Source of the DNA: BMS3ABIN04 sp965554225
GTDB taxonomy: Bacteria; Bacteroidota; Ignavibacteria; Ignavibacteriales; Melioribacteraceae
DNA length: 16,767 nucleotides
Reading direction: 5' to 3'
Assembly (NCBI GenBank): GCA_965554225.1
Contig: CBEVZC010000065.1
Coordinates: 1-16,767, forward strand
Positions within the stretch are counted from its first letter, which is position 1; every line of letters begins with the position of its first letter. The notes below the pieces were generated by a model. That model had not been told where the DNA came from. It did no database searches and worked only from the letters and a program-made list of their open reading frames with translations. The position numbers were made by a program, and so were the translations under genes. Of this stretch, positions 6,081 through 13,953 are shown piece after piece.

Positions 6081-6109
6081 AAACCAAGTTCCTTTGAGGA
6101 GCTTGGTTT
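6081..6109 (+). terminator. Rho-independent terminator after glnA
   Basis: AAACCAAGTTCCT (6081-6093) pairs with AGGAGCTTGGTTT (6097-6109), giving a 13-bp stem with one G-U pair and a 3-base loop. An AT-rich tail with a TTTT tract follows at 6116-6119. It lies 15 bases after the glnA stop, between converging genes, and may stop transcription from both sides. Confidence 0.75.
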
Positions 6110-6134
6110 ATATAATTTTAACCTAATACTTTCA

Positions 6135-6611
6135 TTATTTCATTTTGTTCCAATTCTCATCCGCTGTTGCTTTCATATGCTTTTCATCTGCATTCCAGGG
6201 AATAATTGTGTTAAATTTTTTACCGTCCCACAAATCATTAAAAAATAAATATAGCTTTCCGTTGTACAATTTAAATGTTTTAGGATCTGCCGGAACTTTC
6301 ATATTTTTAGCTGCCATTGCAAAAGCACAATATCCGCCATATTGCGGTAAATATTTTTCAGGATTTGCTTCGAAAGTTTTTTTATCATTCTCGTTAGCAA
6401 ACTGAAATGTAACTCCGTTATATTTTGATGAGAATTTACTGTTCCCTTCAACAGCCTCATTCTGCGTAAAATATGCAACAACGTCATATCCGTTAATCGC
6501 TACATTATCCTTAGTAACGAAATATTTATTACTACTTTGTGCCATAGTATTACCCCCGATTACTAATGTAAAAAATAGGACTAAGATTAAATACTTATGT
6601 TTCTTTAACAT
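6135..6611 (-). CDS. Secreted YHS-domain protein
   Basis: 158 residues. A signal peptide of about 24 residues (MLKKHKYLILVLFFTLVIGG, then a likely cut after MAQ) sends it to the periplasm or outside. The mature part carries a YHS-type domain: INGYDVVAYF (39-48) and the typical YGGYCAFAMA (91-100), followed by KVPADPKTFKLYNGKLYLF (105-123). YHS domains are associated with metal or haem-related roles, but the function of the secreted members is not settled. The start is supported by GAGGGAGAAG shortly before the ATG. It diverges from an AraC-family gene across 142 bases that contain an imperfect inverted repeat, so the regulator could control it. C95 is the only cysteine in the mature protein. 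Confidence 0.88.
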   Translation of the reverse strand: MLKKHKYLILVLFFTLVIGGNTMAQSSNKYFVTKDNVAINGYDVVAYFTQNEAVEGNSKFSSKYNGVTFQFANENDKKTFEANPEKYLPQYGGYCAFAMAAKNMKVPADPKTFKLYNGKLYLFFNDLWDGKKFNTIIPWNADEKHMKATADENWNKMK

Positions 6612-6655
6612 ATTACTTCTCCCTCTTTATTATGAATGATTATCTATATTTCTTG

Positions 6656-6697
6656 ATTTATGAATCTAAGATATGTATATTTATTTAGATTATAAAT
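6656..6697. repeat. Imperfect inverted repeat between the divergent YHS and araC-type genes
   Basis: ATTTATGAATCTAA (6656-6669) and TTAGATTATAAAT (6685-6697) are inverted copies differing by one inserted base, 15 bases apart. It is AT-rich, so chance is possible. Position between divergent promoters makes it a candidate regulator site. Confidence 0.3.
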
Positions 6698-6753
6698 GTT
6701 TAATAATCCACTATACTTGATAATTCGTACAATAATTAGGATTTAATTAGATT

Positions 6754-7665
6754 ATGGATGCATTAAGCGATGTTCTGAAAAATATTAACCTTACGAGCAG
6801 TGTTTATTTTAGAGAGGATTTCGCTTCTCCTTGGGGAATGGAAATGGTTGAAAGTCCTTTTGCACAATTTCATATGGTTGTAAACGGGAAATGCTGGTTA
6901 ACCTCTCCACTATTGAGCGAGCCCAAATTGTTGTCCGGAGGAGACATTGTGCTTTTCATTCATGGCGATCCGCATAGTTTATCCGACGAAGTTAATAGCA
7001 AAAAAGTACCGGGACAAAAAGTTCTTGAGGTGCATCTTGCCGGCAAGAAAATATTCAAAAGTGAAGGTAATAGTACAACTTTAGTATGCGGTCATTTTGA
7101 ATTAAACAGAGAATCGGGACATCCGCTTATAAATGAATTGCCAAGATTTATACAGATTTTCGGGAATAAATCATATGAATTTAACTGGATGGAGTTGGTG
7201 ACAAGTGTAATTATTCAAGAAACCGATTCGGGTAAACCCGGTTCCGATGTAGTTTCTGCTAAATTGGCGGAAGTACTTTTCATTCAAATATTAAGGAACT
7301 ATTTATTAAAAAATCATCCGGCAAAAGGATTTTTAGCTGCTTTAAATGATTATAAAATCAGTAATGCTTTAAGTTTAATACATAAACATCCGAACGGTAA
7401 TTGGACATTGGAAAAAATTGCACGGAATATCGGAATGTCCCGCTCGGCATTTGCTGCAAAATTTAAAGCTCTTGTGGGACTTACACCGATGGAATATATA
7501 ACAAGTTGGAGGATGCAGGTCGCAAGAAAGCTATTGGAAAATAAGCGCTTAAGTATGCAATATATCGCAGAAGAAGTCGGTTATACTTCGGAAGCAGCTT
7601 TTAGTCGGGCTTTCAAACGATTATATGCTAAAAATCCCGGTGCATTAAGAAAAACTTTTCTTTAA
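6754..7665 (+). CDS. AraC family transcriptional regulator with N-terminal cupin-type sensor domain
   Basis: 303 residues. The N-terminal half (about 1-185) is a cupin-like sensor domain of the type found in AraC regulators (QFHMVVNGKCWL at 38-49, GDIVLFIHGDPHSLSD at 63-78, LVCGHFELN at 110-118). The C-terminal part (about 200-303) has the two helix-turn-helix motifs: WTLEKIARNIGMSRSAFAAKFK and the conserved LSMQYIAEEVGYTSEAAFSRAFKR, with the usual GLTPMEYI link. It has no membrane segment. The effector is unknown. It is divergent from the YHS gene and 39 bases upstream of a beta-helix protein gene on the same strand; either neighbour could be its target. Family members of this cupin type often sit beside the gene they control. 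Confidence 0.92.
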   Translation: MDALSDVLKNINLTSSVYFREDFASPWGMEMVESPFAQFHMVVNGKCWLTSPLLSEPKLLSGGDIVLFIHGDPHSLSDEVNSKKVPGQKVLEVHLAGKKIFKSEGNSTTLVCGHFELNRESGHPLINELPRFIQIFGNKSYEFNWMELVTSVIIQETDSGKPGSDVVSAKLAEVLFIQILRNYLLKNHPAKGFLAALNDYKISNALSLIHKHPNGNWTLEKIARNIGMSRSAFAAKFKALVGLTPMEYITSWRMQVARKLLENKRLSMQYIAEEVGYTSEAAFSRAFKRLYAKNPGALRKTFL

Positions 7666-7704
7666 TTTGTAGATTCTTAATTTGAAAATATATTTTATTA
7701 ATCA

Positions 7705-9255
7705 ATGAATAAATCTCTTTTTCTCCTTTTACTTCTTGCGTTTTTCCCATCTTATATGCATGCACAAAATATTTACAAGGTTTCTTCTACGGATACATCG
7801 GCATCTTTTTCTTCTATCGAAGAATTAAATAACAGTATGAGTATTTTCAAGCCGGGCGACAAAATACTTTTTAAACGCGAGGAAATTTTCCGGGGCGGAA
7901 TAATGGTGAAAGCTCACGGAAACGCAGGCAACTATATTACATTCGGTGCTTATGGAATTGGTAAATTGCCGGTAATCAGCGGAGCAATAATTCCTAAAAA
8001 TTGGAAGCAATTAAAGAAACATTCAAAAATTTGGAAACATAAAATTCCGCAGGCTAATCCCGAGGGTGTTTCTGTATTTATCGAAACGAAGAACAAATTG
8101 TTTTGGGGACATTGGAGACCGTTAATAAAATATTTAGCTGAGTCGTACGATTTTTACTGGGACAAAAATAATTTAATGTTATATGTTTATTCAGAATCAG
8201 ATCCGGATACCGGAAGTGAAATACGTGTCGGTATAAATTGGTATTGCTTATGGGGAGCATACGACGGAGAAAGAGATTCCGCCGAATGCAGTTATATCAA
8301 AATTGAAAATTTGGAATTCAGACATGCCTTTGAGGGCGGAGTTCGCGGACAGACGCATCATTGGATTATTCAAAATATTAAATCTCATCATAACGGGCTG
8401 CGGGAACGACCAAGAAAAATTCCAATCGATTCGCTCACACCGTCTATGGGAGAAGGGATTGAATTTGACGGCTCGGACGGACTAATTCGTCACAACGAAA
8501 TTTATGAAAACGGAATTCACGGAATTCATGTTCATGCAAACGGTTATTTTATTGTGCAGAGAGATACAATACAATTTAACAAAGTATATAACAGCTATCA
8601 TACGAACATTGATATAAAAAACGATTTCCAGCCGGAAAATTATATCCGGGATATTGTAATAAAAAATAATACTGTTTTTGATAATCACGATTACGAATGC
8701 AACGGAATACAGGTGACAGCTGAAAGGGAAGGAAACGAAATAAAAAGTGATGTCCGCAATGTTATAATTTGCAGCAATACAATTATACACCCGCGCGGTG
8801 TTGCAATAGCCGTTTATAACTGGTCGAAGAACATAAAAATTTACGGGAACCTAATTTACAATCCTCTCCACGATGCAGTTCAAATTACTGCAGCTTCCAA
8901 CATTCCAAGCAAATTATACTTTGAAAATATTGATCTATACAATAATATTGCGGTCCGCTCAGACGCCAGATATGATGTTTTAGTAGTAAACGATAAAAAT
9001 CATCAAGTTAAAGCCGATTATAATATTTGGTTTAATAAGTCGGGAGGAAATATTGTACGCTGGAACAACCGGGAGTTTAAGAATGCAGAAGTTTGCCAAA
9101 GCATTACCGGACAAGGTAAAAATAGTTTGTTTGCGGATCCCCTATTTTTAGACCCGGATAACAATAATTTCACACTCGCCGATGATTCTCCAGTAAAAAA
9201 TCTTCACGCGGAATTTTGGAAAACAATCACAAGTTTTCTGCTCAATATTTTTTGA
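7705..9255 (+). CDS. Secreted right-handed parallel beta-helix protein
   Basis: 516 residues with a clear signal peptide (MNKSLFLLLLLAFFPSYMHA, cut before Q21). The rest is a parallel beta-helix of the pectate-lyase/PbH1 type: a start segment with GDKILFKREEIFRGG and GNYITFGAYG, then repeated coils around residues 190-440 such as YIKIENLEFRHAFEGG, GLIRHNEIYENGIHGIHVHA, DIVIKNNTVFDNHDYECNGI and NIKIYGNLIYNPLHDAVQI. Such proteins bind or cleave polysaccharides; no lyase or hydrolase family can be assigned. No C-terminal secretion domain is seen, and the end (HAEFWKTITSFLLNIF) departs from the usual DSPAINxG-type ending just after DDSP, so the last residues may be altered. It probably shares a transcript with the AraC-type gene and has no clear Shine-Dalgarno. 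Confidence 0.85.
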   Translation: MNKSLFLLLLLAFFPSYMHAQNIYKVSSTDTSASFSSIEELNNSMSIFKPGDKILFKREEIFRGGIMVKAHGNAGNYITFGAYGIGKLPVISGAIIPKNWKQLKKHSKIWKHKIPQANPEGVSVFIETKNKLFWGHWRPLIKYLAESYDFYWDKNNLMLYVYSESDPDTGSEIRVGINWYCLWGAYDGERDSAECSYIKIENLEFRHAFEGGVRGQTHHWIIQNIKSHHNGLRERPRKIPIDSLTPSMGEGIEFDGSDGLIRHNEIYENGIHGIHVHANGYFIVQRDTIQFNKVYNSYHTNIDIKNDFQPENYIRDIVIKNNTVFDNHDYECNGIQVTAEREGNEIKSDVRNVIICSNTIIHPRGVAIAVYNWSKNIKIYGNLIYNPLHDAVQITAASNIPSKLYFENIDLYNNIAVRSDARYDVLVVNDKNHQVKADYNIWFNKSGGNIVRWNNREFKNAEVCQSITGQGKNSLFADPLFLDPDNNNFTLADDSPVKNLHAEFWKTITSFLLNIF

Positions 9256-9262
9256 ACAATTT

Positions 9263-9934
9263 TTAAGAATTGACTAAAGCAAATTTAAGGAACTCATTTA
9301 CCGGTTTTGCTGCAAAGTATAATTTCATCAGCTTGTTTGGTAAGTTCTTCCTCAAAATATTTTTAGGATCCATCTCTTTATAATAGTAAAATTGTTTGTT
9401 GGCAATTAGAGGCTGCAGCTTCACAATTTCTCTAAATTCTACCGGAAGTCTTTTATTTTTTTCTCCTCTAACCTCTCCAAAATTCATTTTGAAAGATTTG
9501 TCTTTTATAAGCGATTCGAATTCATCGAGGTCAGAGGCAATAAGCTGCCTAACACTTTGTATTTGCTCCTTCGACATGCCATAAATCCCGCTGTAGAACC
9601 TAATGTATTTTGCACTAAGTTCTAAATAGATGCCGGGATTAGTATAATCTTTTCTTCCTCCCGGAGAAATTACTGCAGATGCATAAGTTTTGTACGGAGT
9701 TTTATCTTTGCTGAACCTTATATCCCTGTAAATTCTAAAGACGGCTTCTCTAGGAGTTATCATGATTGTTTCGTCAACTTCGTGCACTCTAAAAATCATA
9801 TCTTGAACAAAATCATTAAACGGCTCTTTAACTGATTTTTCATATCGTTTTTTATTTTCTTTGAACCAGTCGCGATTGTTATTGTTTTCCAGCTCGCCGA
9901 AAAAATCTATAAAATCCTGTGTGAAATAGGGCAT
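9263..9934 (-). CDS. DUF2461 family protein
   Basis: 223 residues, the usual length of DUF2461 (TIGR02453). Recognised by the N-terminal DFIDFFGELENNNNRDWFKENKKRYE, the central FRIYRDIRFSKDKTPYKTYASAVISPGGRKDYTNPGIYLEL and the helical C-terminus with LPVEF near residue 164. It is cytoplasmic, with no signal or membrane segment. The molecular function of the family is unknown. It is convergent with the beta-helix gene (7 bases between stops) and starts 12 bases after the stop of the hydrolase gene, so the two minus-strand genes probably share a transcript. Confidence 0.9.
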   Translation of the reverse strand: MPYFTQDFIDFFGELENNNNRDWFKENKKRYEKSVKEPFNDFVQDMIFRVHEVDETIMITPREAVFRIYRDIRFSKDKTPYKTYASAVISPGGRKDYTNPGIYLELSAKYIRFYSGIYGMSKEQIQSVRQLIASDLDEFESLIKDKSFKMNFGEVRGEKNKRLPVEFREIVKLQPLIANKQFYYYKEMDPKNILRKNLPNKLMKLYFAAKPVNEFLKFALVNS

Positions 9935-9946
9935 AATTTTATTTCC

Positions 9947-11005
9947 TTAATTTGAGTTGACAGAACCTATTTTACCGGGAAATTCTCCGTTTTGAACATC
10001 CGTTATAAATTTAATTACTCCGTTCATAAATACTTCCTGGTCATCCCACATAGCGAGATGACTTCCGTTGGGACAATATAAATATCTTCCGTTCTGCACG
10101 GTTTCACTAATTTCTTTCATATCCTCGGGGTTCATTGTATCATATTTCGCTCCAACAGCAAGAGTAGGGACGGTAATATTTTTCAATCTATCGGTAATTG
10201 TCCAACCTTCCAAATTTCCGCCCGGCACAAATTCACTTGGTCCCTGCATAAATTCATAAACATGCTGATTAATATGTTTGAAGCTTCGAAGTACAGGTTC
10301 CGGCCACTGCAGCAAACGGCAGATATGCCTATGGTAATATTCTTTAACTACCAAATCTTGATAAACCGGATTTTGAAAATCCCCTTTTTCTTCAAACACT
10401 TTGAACGAATCAAGCAGCGAAGGACGTAATTGGTTACGCAGTTTTGTGTTGTACACAACATACTTGTCAAAACTGGAAACCATATTACAGATAATTAAAC
10501 CTTTAAGATTCTGCTGATATTTTGCTGCATATTCCATTGCAAGCAAACCGCCCCACGAATTTCCGAGCAGATAAAAATTATCTTTGTTTAAACCTAATGC
10601 TTTCCGGACTTGTTCAACTTCATCTACAAAACGATCGAGCACCCAAAGACTATCATTGTCCGGCTGATCAGAATAATAGGAGCCTAATTGATCATATTCG
10701 TAAAATTCAATTCCGGCTTTCGGAAAAAAGCTTTCAAAACACTCCATATACTCGTGCGTCATTGCAGGTCCGCCGTGCAGTAACAGAACTTTAATAGGAC
10801 CATTACCGAATCGTTTCGTCCAGACTTTATAACCTTCTTTTAACTTAATCATCTGCACACCGCCTGCTTGATAACTTCCCGGGGTTTTAAAATTCAAATA
10901 ATCACATCCTTGTTGTTTATCAACTTGGGCAAATGTTTGAAAGGATAAAACAGTTAATAATAATCCGGTCAAAACAGCTGCTAAAAATATTCGTTGTTTA
11001 TACAT
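9947..11005 (-). CDS. Secreted proline iminopeptidase-like alpha/beta hydrolase
   Basis: A 352-residue alpha/beta hydrolase of peptidase family S33 type. I choose the ATG at 11005 because GGAG stands 9 bases upstream and it gives a clean signal peptide (MYKQRIFLAAVLTGLLLTVL..FQTFAQ, cut around residue 27). A TTG at 11029 would add eight charged residues in front. Motifs: oxyanion region HGGPAM (77-82), nucleophile elbow GNSWGG with S150, probable acid D289 (GAKYDTMNPED) and H316 (PNGSHLAMWDD). The family removes N-terminal proline or small residues from peptides; the export signal suggests a periplasmic or extracellular scavenging role. Substrate is not certain, as epoxide or ester hydrolases share the fold. 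It leads a probable two-gene operon with the DUF2461 gene. Confidence 0.87.
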   Translation of the reverse strand: MYKQRIFLAAVLTGLLLTVLSFQTFAQVDKQQGCDYLNFKTPGSYQAGGVQMIKLKEGYKVWTKRFGNGPIKVLLLHGGPAMTHEYMECFESFFPKAGIEFYEYDQLGSYYSDQPDNDSLWVLDRFVDEVEQVRKALGLNKDNFYLLGNSWGGLLAMEYAAKYQQNLKGLIICNMVSSFDKYVVYNTKLRNQLRPSLLDSFKVFEEKGDFQNPVYQDLVVKEYYHRHICRLLQWPEPVLRSFKHINQHVYEFMQGPSEFVPGGNLEGWTITDRLKNITVPTLAVGAKYDTMNPEDMKEISETVQNGRYLYCPNGSHLAMWDDQEVFMNGVIKFITDVQNGEFPGKIGSVNSN

Positions 11006-11029
11006 GTTGGGCTTCTCCAATTTATTCAA

Positions 11030-11261
11030 CTACTAGTTACATTTATAAAATAACAAATAAATAGAATAAATACTTTTTAGCACGCAGATTCTCGCTGAAT
11101 AATTATGATTTTTACAGATTGTAAATTTTCAGAGGTAACAATTTTTAAGGTTATGAAGTTTATAAGTTTACAGTTGGAACGCTAAGCGCGAATGGAAAGT
11201 AGCCGCAGAAAATGGGAAAAGATAAGTTTGTAACCTCTCAGATTTTCACTTGAAATTATTT
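11030..11261. other. Intergenic region with repeat-like remnants, no gene seen
   Basis: About 230 bases without a supported ORF, between the start of the hydrolase gene and the end of the cbb3 cluster. Two patches differ from the AT-rich background: 11081-11120, which looks like a degenerate dispersed repeat, and 11176-11206, a GC-richer stretch containing CGCTAAGCGCG. Near-inverted copies AGAGGTAAC (around 11131-11139) and GTAACCTCT (around 11230-11238) enclose the second patch. The hydrolase promoter must also lie at its left side, but I could not define it. Confidence 0.5.
11081..11120. repeat. Possible degenerate intergenic dispersed repeat
   Basis: CACGCAGATTCTCGCTGA followed after 9 bases by TGATTTTTACAGATT. 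This pairing (CGCAGATT..CGCTGA, then GATTTTTACAGATT) resembles intergenic repeats I associate with Bacteroidota genomes. Only one copy lies in the window, so repetition cannot be shown here. Confidence 0.3.
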
Positions 11262-11969
11262 TCAATGATGCATCATCATAGTTTTGTGGGGTTTAAGCAT
11301 TTTTGCGGGCGGACTTAAATACGGAATACCTAAGTTTAAGCCTCTCAGAATAAATATTGTTGCAAGAATAACAGCAAAAACGGGAATTAATTTATTCATT
11401 CTTCTTTTCATACCTGCATTAAGAAATTTGCCTACTAAAGAAGTAGCCAGCATAATTGGCGTTGTTCCCAATCCGAATAAAGCCATAAACAAAGCTCCGG
11501 ATAAAGCTCCCCCGGTTGTTATTGCTCCCGCTAACGCAACATAAACAAATCCGCAAGGCAGAAATCCGTTAATTATTCCGAAAAGAAATAAAGTTTGGGG
11601 CGAACCGGTTTTAGTTAACCTGGCAAAAGCCTTCCGCACAAAACCGCTTACTAATTGATAGGGCGCAGTTACTGCTAACTTTCCTTTATATTTATTCGGC
11701 ATTAAATAATAAATTAAAATAATAGCGCCTACAAAAATTGAGACGTAACTCTGTATCCCTGCGAAAGCGAAACCTTCTCCGAAAAAGCCGAAGACTAAAC
11801 CAAAAAATGAATACGTTACTATCCGGCCAAGATTGTAAAGTATTCTGCTTATTACCAACTGTGTATTGTTGGCTTTTCCTATCGGTAACGCAAGAGCAAT
11901 TGGTCCGCACATTCCAACACAATGAAAACTTCCTAAGAAACCAATAAGAAACCCGGTCCAGATTTCCAT
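11262..11969 (-). CDS. TauE/SafE-like membrane protein of the cbb3 maturation cluster (COG2836)
   Basis: 235 residues, with about six transmembrane segments. An early metal-binding-like motif HCVGMCGP (H16, C17, M20, C21) is followed by NGFLPCGFVYVALAGA (134-149, C139), both typical of the COG2836 branch of sulfite-exporter-like proteins that sits next to fixH in cbb3 clusters and is thought to help copper delivery or oxidase assembly. The role is inferred from the family and neighbours, not proved. The C-terminus ends HKTMMMHH, a histidine-methionine tail suited to copper binding. Its ATG directly abuts the stop codon of fixH, so it is the last gene of the operon. No convincing terminator hairpin is seen behind it. 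Confidence 0.82.
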   Translation of the reverse strand: MEIWTGFLIGFLGSFHCVGMCGPIALALPIGKANNTQLVISRILYNLGRIVTYSFFGLVFGFFGEGFAFAGIQSYVSIFVGAIILIYYLMPNKYKGKLAVTAPYQLVSGFVRKAFARLTKTGSPQTLFLFGIINGFLPCGFVYVALAGAITTGGALSGALFMALFGLGTTPIMLATSLVGKFLNAGMKRRMNKLIPVFAVILATIFILRGLNLGIPYLSPPAKMLKPHKTMMMHH

Positions 11970-12413
11970 TTAATTTACCATTATATTTTCTTCATTAAAA
12001 TAAGTAAGGGAATCAACCTTCCAATCAACTTTGATTTTCCAAAGTCCTTTTAATAAATGTTCACTCGAGAAAGATTGTTCATTATTTTTATCTAAATTTA
12101 TAGACAATGAATGATCAGAATAACTATTTGACGGACGATATAATAAAATATTTCCTTCTATTTTATCGGATGGGAAAATTGAAGGGAACTGAAATATAAT
12201 GCTTTCAGATTGAACTTTTACTTTTAGCTTTTCAGATAAATTATTAGTTCTTTTAATCTTATCAATTTGGTCCTGATACTTAATTTCTTTTTTATAATAA
12301 TCATCAGTAACCAAATTTACATCTTTCGACATTGCAAAAGAAATAAACCAAAACGACAATCCAACAAAAATAATGTAAAAAAATAATATCCCGGTTCCCC
12401 AATTTAATTTCAT
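11970..12413 (-). CDS. fixH: FixH/CcoH-like cbb3 oxidase assembly protein
   Basis: 147 residues. One N-terminal transmembrane helix (about 5-27, WGTGILFFYIIFVGLSFWFISFA) is followed by the conserved DVNLVTDDYYKKEIKYQDQIDK (31-52) that identifies FixH, then a periplasmic beta-rich domain ending in LLKGLWKIKVDW. FixH/CcoH is needed to assemble or stabilise the cbb3 oxidase and may act with the copper exporter CcoI. Its ATG overlaps the ccoG stop by four bases (ATGA), and its own stop touches the next gene, showing tight translational coupling. Confidence 0.9.
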   Translation of the reverse strand: MKLNWGTGILFFYIIFVGLSFWFISFAMSKDVNLVTDDYYKKEIKYQDQIDKIKRTNNLSEKLKVKVQSESIIFQFPSIFPSDKIEGNILLYRPSNSYSDHSLSINLDKNNEQSFSSEHLLKGLWKIKVDWKVDSLTYFNEENIMVN

Positions 12414-13825
12414 TTTTTCCTTTTCTTCCTTTTTATTTTACCGAGAAAGTTTGTTTTAATAATATCAATTACTTTCCCCTTTGTCTTAACGGCTATCCGG
12501 ATAGATGAACTAAGCTTTTTGACTTCTTCCAGGGGTAATATCACTAAAAGCTTTCCCTTTGCAACCCTTTGCGGTTTAACATTTAAACTTCCGCTTACAA
12601 CTTTTATTTCACCTTTTTTACCAACTAATTCCAATTCCGCAGGTAAATCATCGAATGTTTTATTAATAATATCAAAATCATACAAATTGCTTATCTTATT
12701 GCCAGGCTGCTCCTGCGATAATAATCCGGCAGTTCTAACAATTGACAGCTCAAAATTAGACCTTGTTGACAGTAAAAAGAAAATTAGTCCGAATAACAAT
12801 GCTAATATAATGGTGTAACCAATAGCTTTTGGTGTAAGAATTTTCCGTTTCCCGGTTTCAATTTCATTTTTCGAAGCATAGCGAATTAAGCCGGTCGGAC
12901 GTTTTACTTTAGTCATTACGGTATCGCAGGCATCTATGCAAGCGGTACAGTTAACACATTCCAGCTGCGTACCATTTCGTATGTCAATCCCAGTCGGACA
13001 AACATCCACACATAAATGACAATCAACACAATCACCCAAGTTTTGCTCAACACCTTTCTTAATTTTCCCCCTTGGTTCGCCTCTTTTATAGTCATATGCA
13101 ATTACGAGAGAATTTTGATCGAGCATTACACCCTGTAATCTGCCGTAAGGGCAAATTAAAGTACAGACTTGTTCACGAAAATAAGCATAGAAGAAGTAAA
13201 TTATTCCACTAAATACTATCATTGCAGTAAACTTACCCATCACAGAAGATATTGGCTTGTTCGCTAATTCATAAACTCCGTCTATTCCAATAACCCAAGC
13301 CAAAAGAGCATTACCTATAAGAAAGGCAAGGATACCGAAAATAACATGTTTTAAACTTTTCTTAAAAATCTTTTTCCCAGTCCACGGAGCTTTGTTTAAT
13401 ATTCTTTGCTTATTTGAATCACCCTCTATCCAGTATTCTACTTTTCTAAACAACATTTCCATAAAAATAGTTTGCGGGCATGCCCAGCCACACCAAATTC
13501 TTCCATAAACCACCGTAAAAAGAAATACCGAGATAACCAATCCGATTATTGTTAGAACAAAAAGGTGAAAATCCTGAGGACCAAAAGGAACGCCAAACAA
13601 TATAAACTTCCTATCAAGAATATCAAACAACATTAACGGATGACCATTGATTTTAATGAACGGTGTTCCGAATAATATTGCCAGCAATAAAACACCAACT
13701 ATTTCCCGGGCATTATAAAATTTTCCTTTTGGCTTTTTAGGATATACCCAAACACGCTTTCCTTCGTCGGTTACCGTGGCTAGATGATCACGGAATTCTT
13801 CCGTATCATTTTGATTGTTTTCCAT
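12410..13825 (-). CDS. ccoG: CcoG (FixG/RdxA) polyferredoxin, cbb3 oxidase assembly
   Basis: A 471-residue membrane protein from the ATG at 13825 (MENNQNDTEEFRDHLATV). A TTG at 13867 would add 14 residues but overlaps a hairpin and lacks a properly spaced ribosome site. About five transmembrane segments lie in the N-terminal half and one near 335-352. Cysteine motifs are CGWACP (112-117) and CTLICP (221-226), then two 4Fe-4S clusters, CVDCHLCVDVCP (266-277) and CVNCTACIDACD (290-301). The C-terminal periplasmic domain has an Ig-like fold as in FixG. CcoG has been linked to reduction of copper(II) for cbb3 assembly. It follows ccoP with a hairpin between them and overlaps fixH. Confidence 0.95.
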   Translation of the reverse strand: MENNQNDTEEFRDHLATVTDEGKRVWVYPKKPKGKFYNAREIVGVLLLAILFGTPFIKINGHPLMLFDILDRKFILFGVPFGPQDFHLFVLTIIGLVISVFLFTVVYGRIWCGWACPQTIFMEMLFRKVEYWIEGDSNKQRILNKAPWTGKKIFKKSLKHVIFGILAFLIGNALLAWVIGIDGVYELANKPISSVMGKFTAMIVFSGIIYFFYAYFREQVCTLICPYGRLQGVMLDQNSLVIAYDYKRGEPRGKIKKGVEQNLGDCVDCHLCVDVCPTGIDIRNGTQLECVNCTACIDACDTVMTKVKRPTGLIRYASKNEIETGKRKILTPKAIGYTIILALLFGLIFFLLSTRSNFELSIVRTAGLLSQEQPGNKISNLYDFDIINKTFDDLPAELELVGKKGEIKVVSGSLNVKPQRVAKGKLLVILPLEEVKKLSSSIRIAVKTKGKVIDIIKTNFLGKIKRKKRKK

Positions 13826-13867
13826 AATGTTAACACTTTCATAAATTAATGTTAATACACTAAACAA

Positions 13868-13898
13868 AACCTCAGCCCAATTTTATTGAACCGAGGTT
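13868..13898 (-). terminator. Hairpin between ccoP and ccoG: attenuator or partial terminator
   Basis: On the minus-strand transcript AACCTCGGTTCAAT (13898-13885) pairs with ATTGGGCTGAGGTT (13881-13868): 14 pairs, three of them G-U, with an AAA loop, followed by TTGTTTA. It lies 55 bases after ccoP and 42 bases before ccoG. The U-tract is short, so it may only lower transcription of the assembly genes or protect the 3' end of the structural-gene mRNA. Confidence 0.6.
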
Positions 13899-13953
13899 AG
13901 AATAATAATGATTTTTCCAAAATATTATGTTATTTAAGAGTACTTTTTACTAC

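Noticed and set aside
8482..8790. Minus-strand ORF of 102 codons inside the beta-helix gene
   Set aside because: It is an antisense shadow of a well supported gene, with no recognisable domain or ribosome site.
10522..10794. Plus-strand ORF of 90 codons inside the hydrolase gene
   Set aside because: It is the antisense shadow of the catalytic region of the hydrolase.
11250..11265. TTGAAA-TTAT-TTTCAA as a terminator for the cbb3 operon
   Set aside because: Six AT-rich pairs without a U-tract are too weak, and the palindrome overlaps the end of the coding region.
12519..12818. Plus-strand ORF of 99 codons inside ccoG
   Set aside because: It is antisense to the ccoG C-terminal domain and has a low-complexity composition.
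13826..13867. TTG start at 13867 for ccoG
   Set aside because: It abuts the hairpin and has GAGG only 2 bases away; the ATG at 13825 gives the normal CcoG N-terminus.
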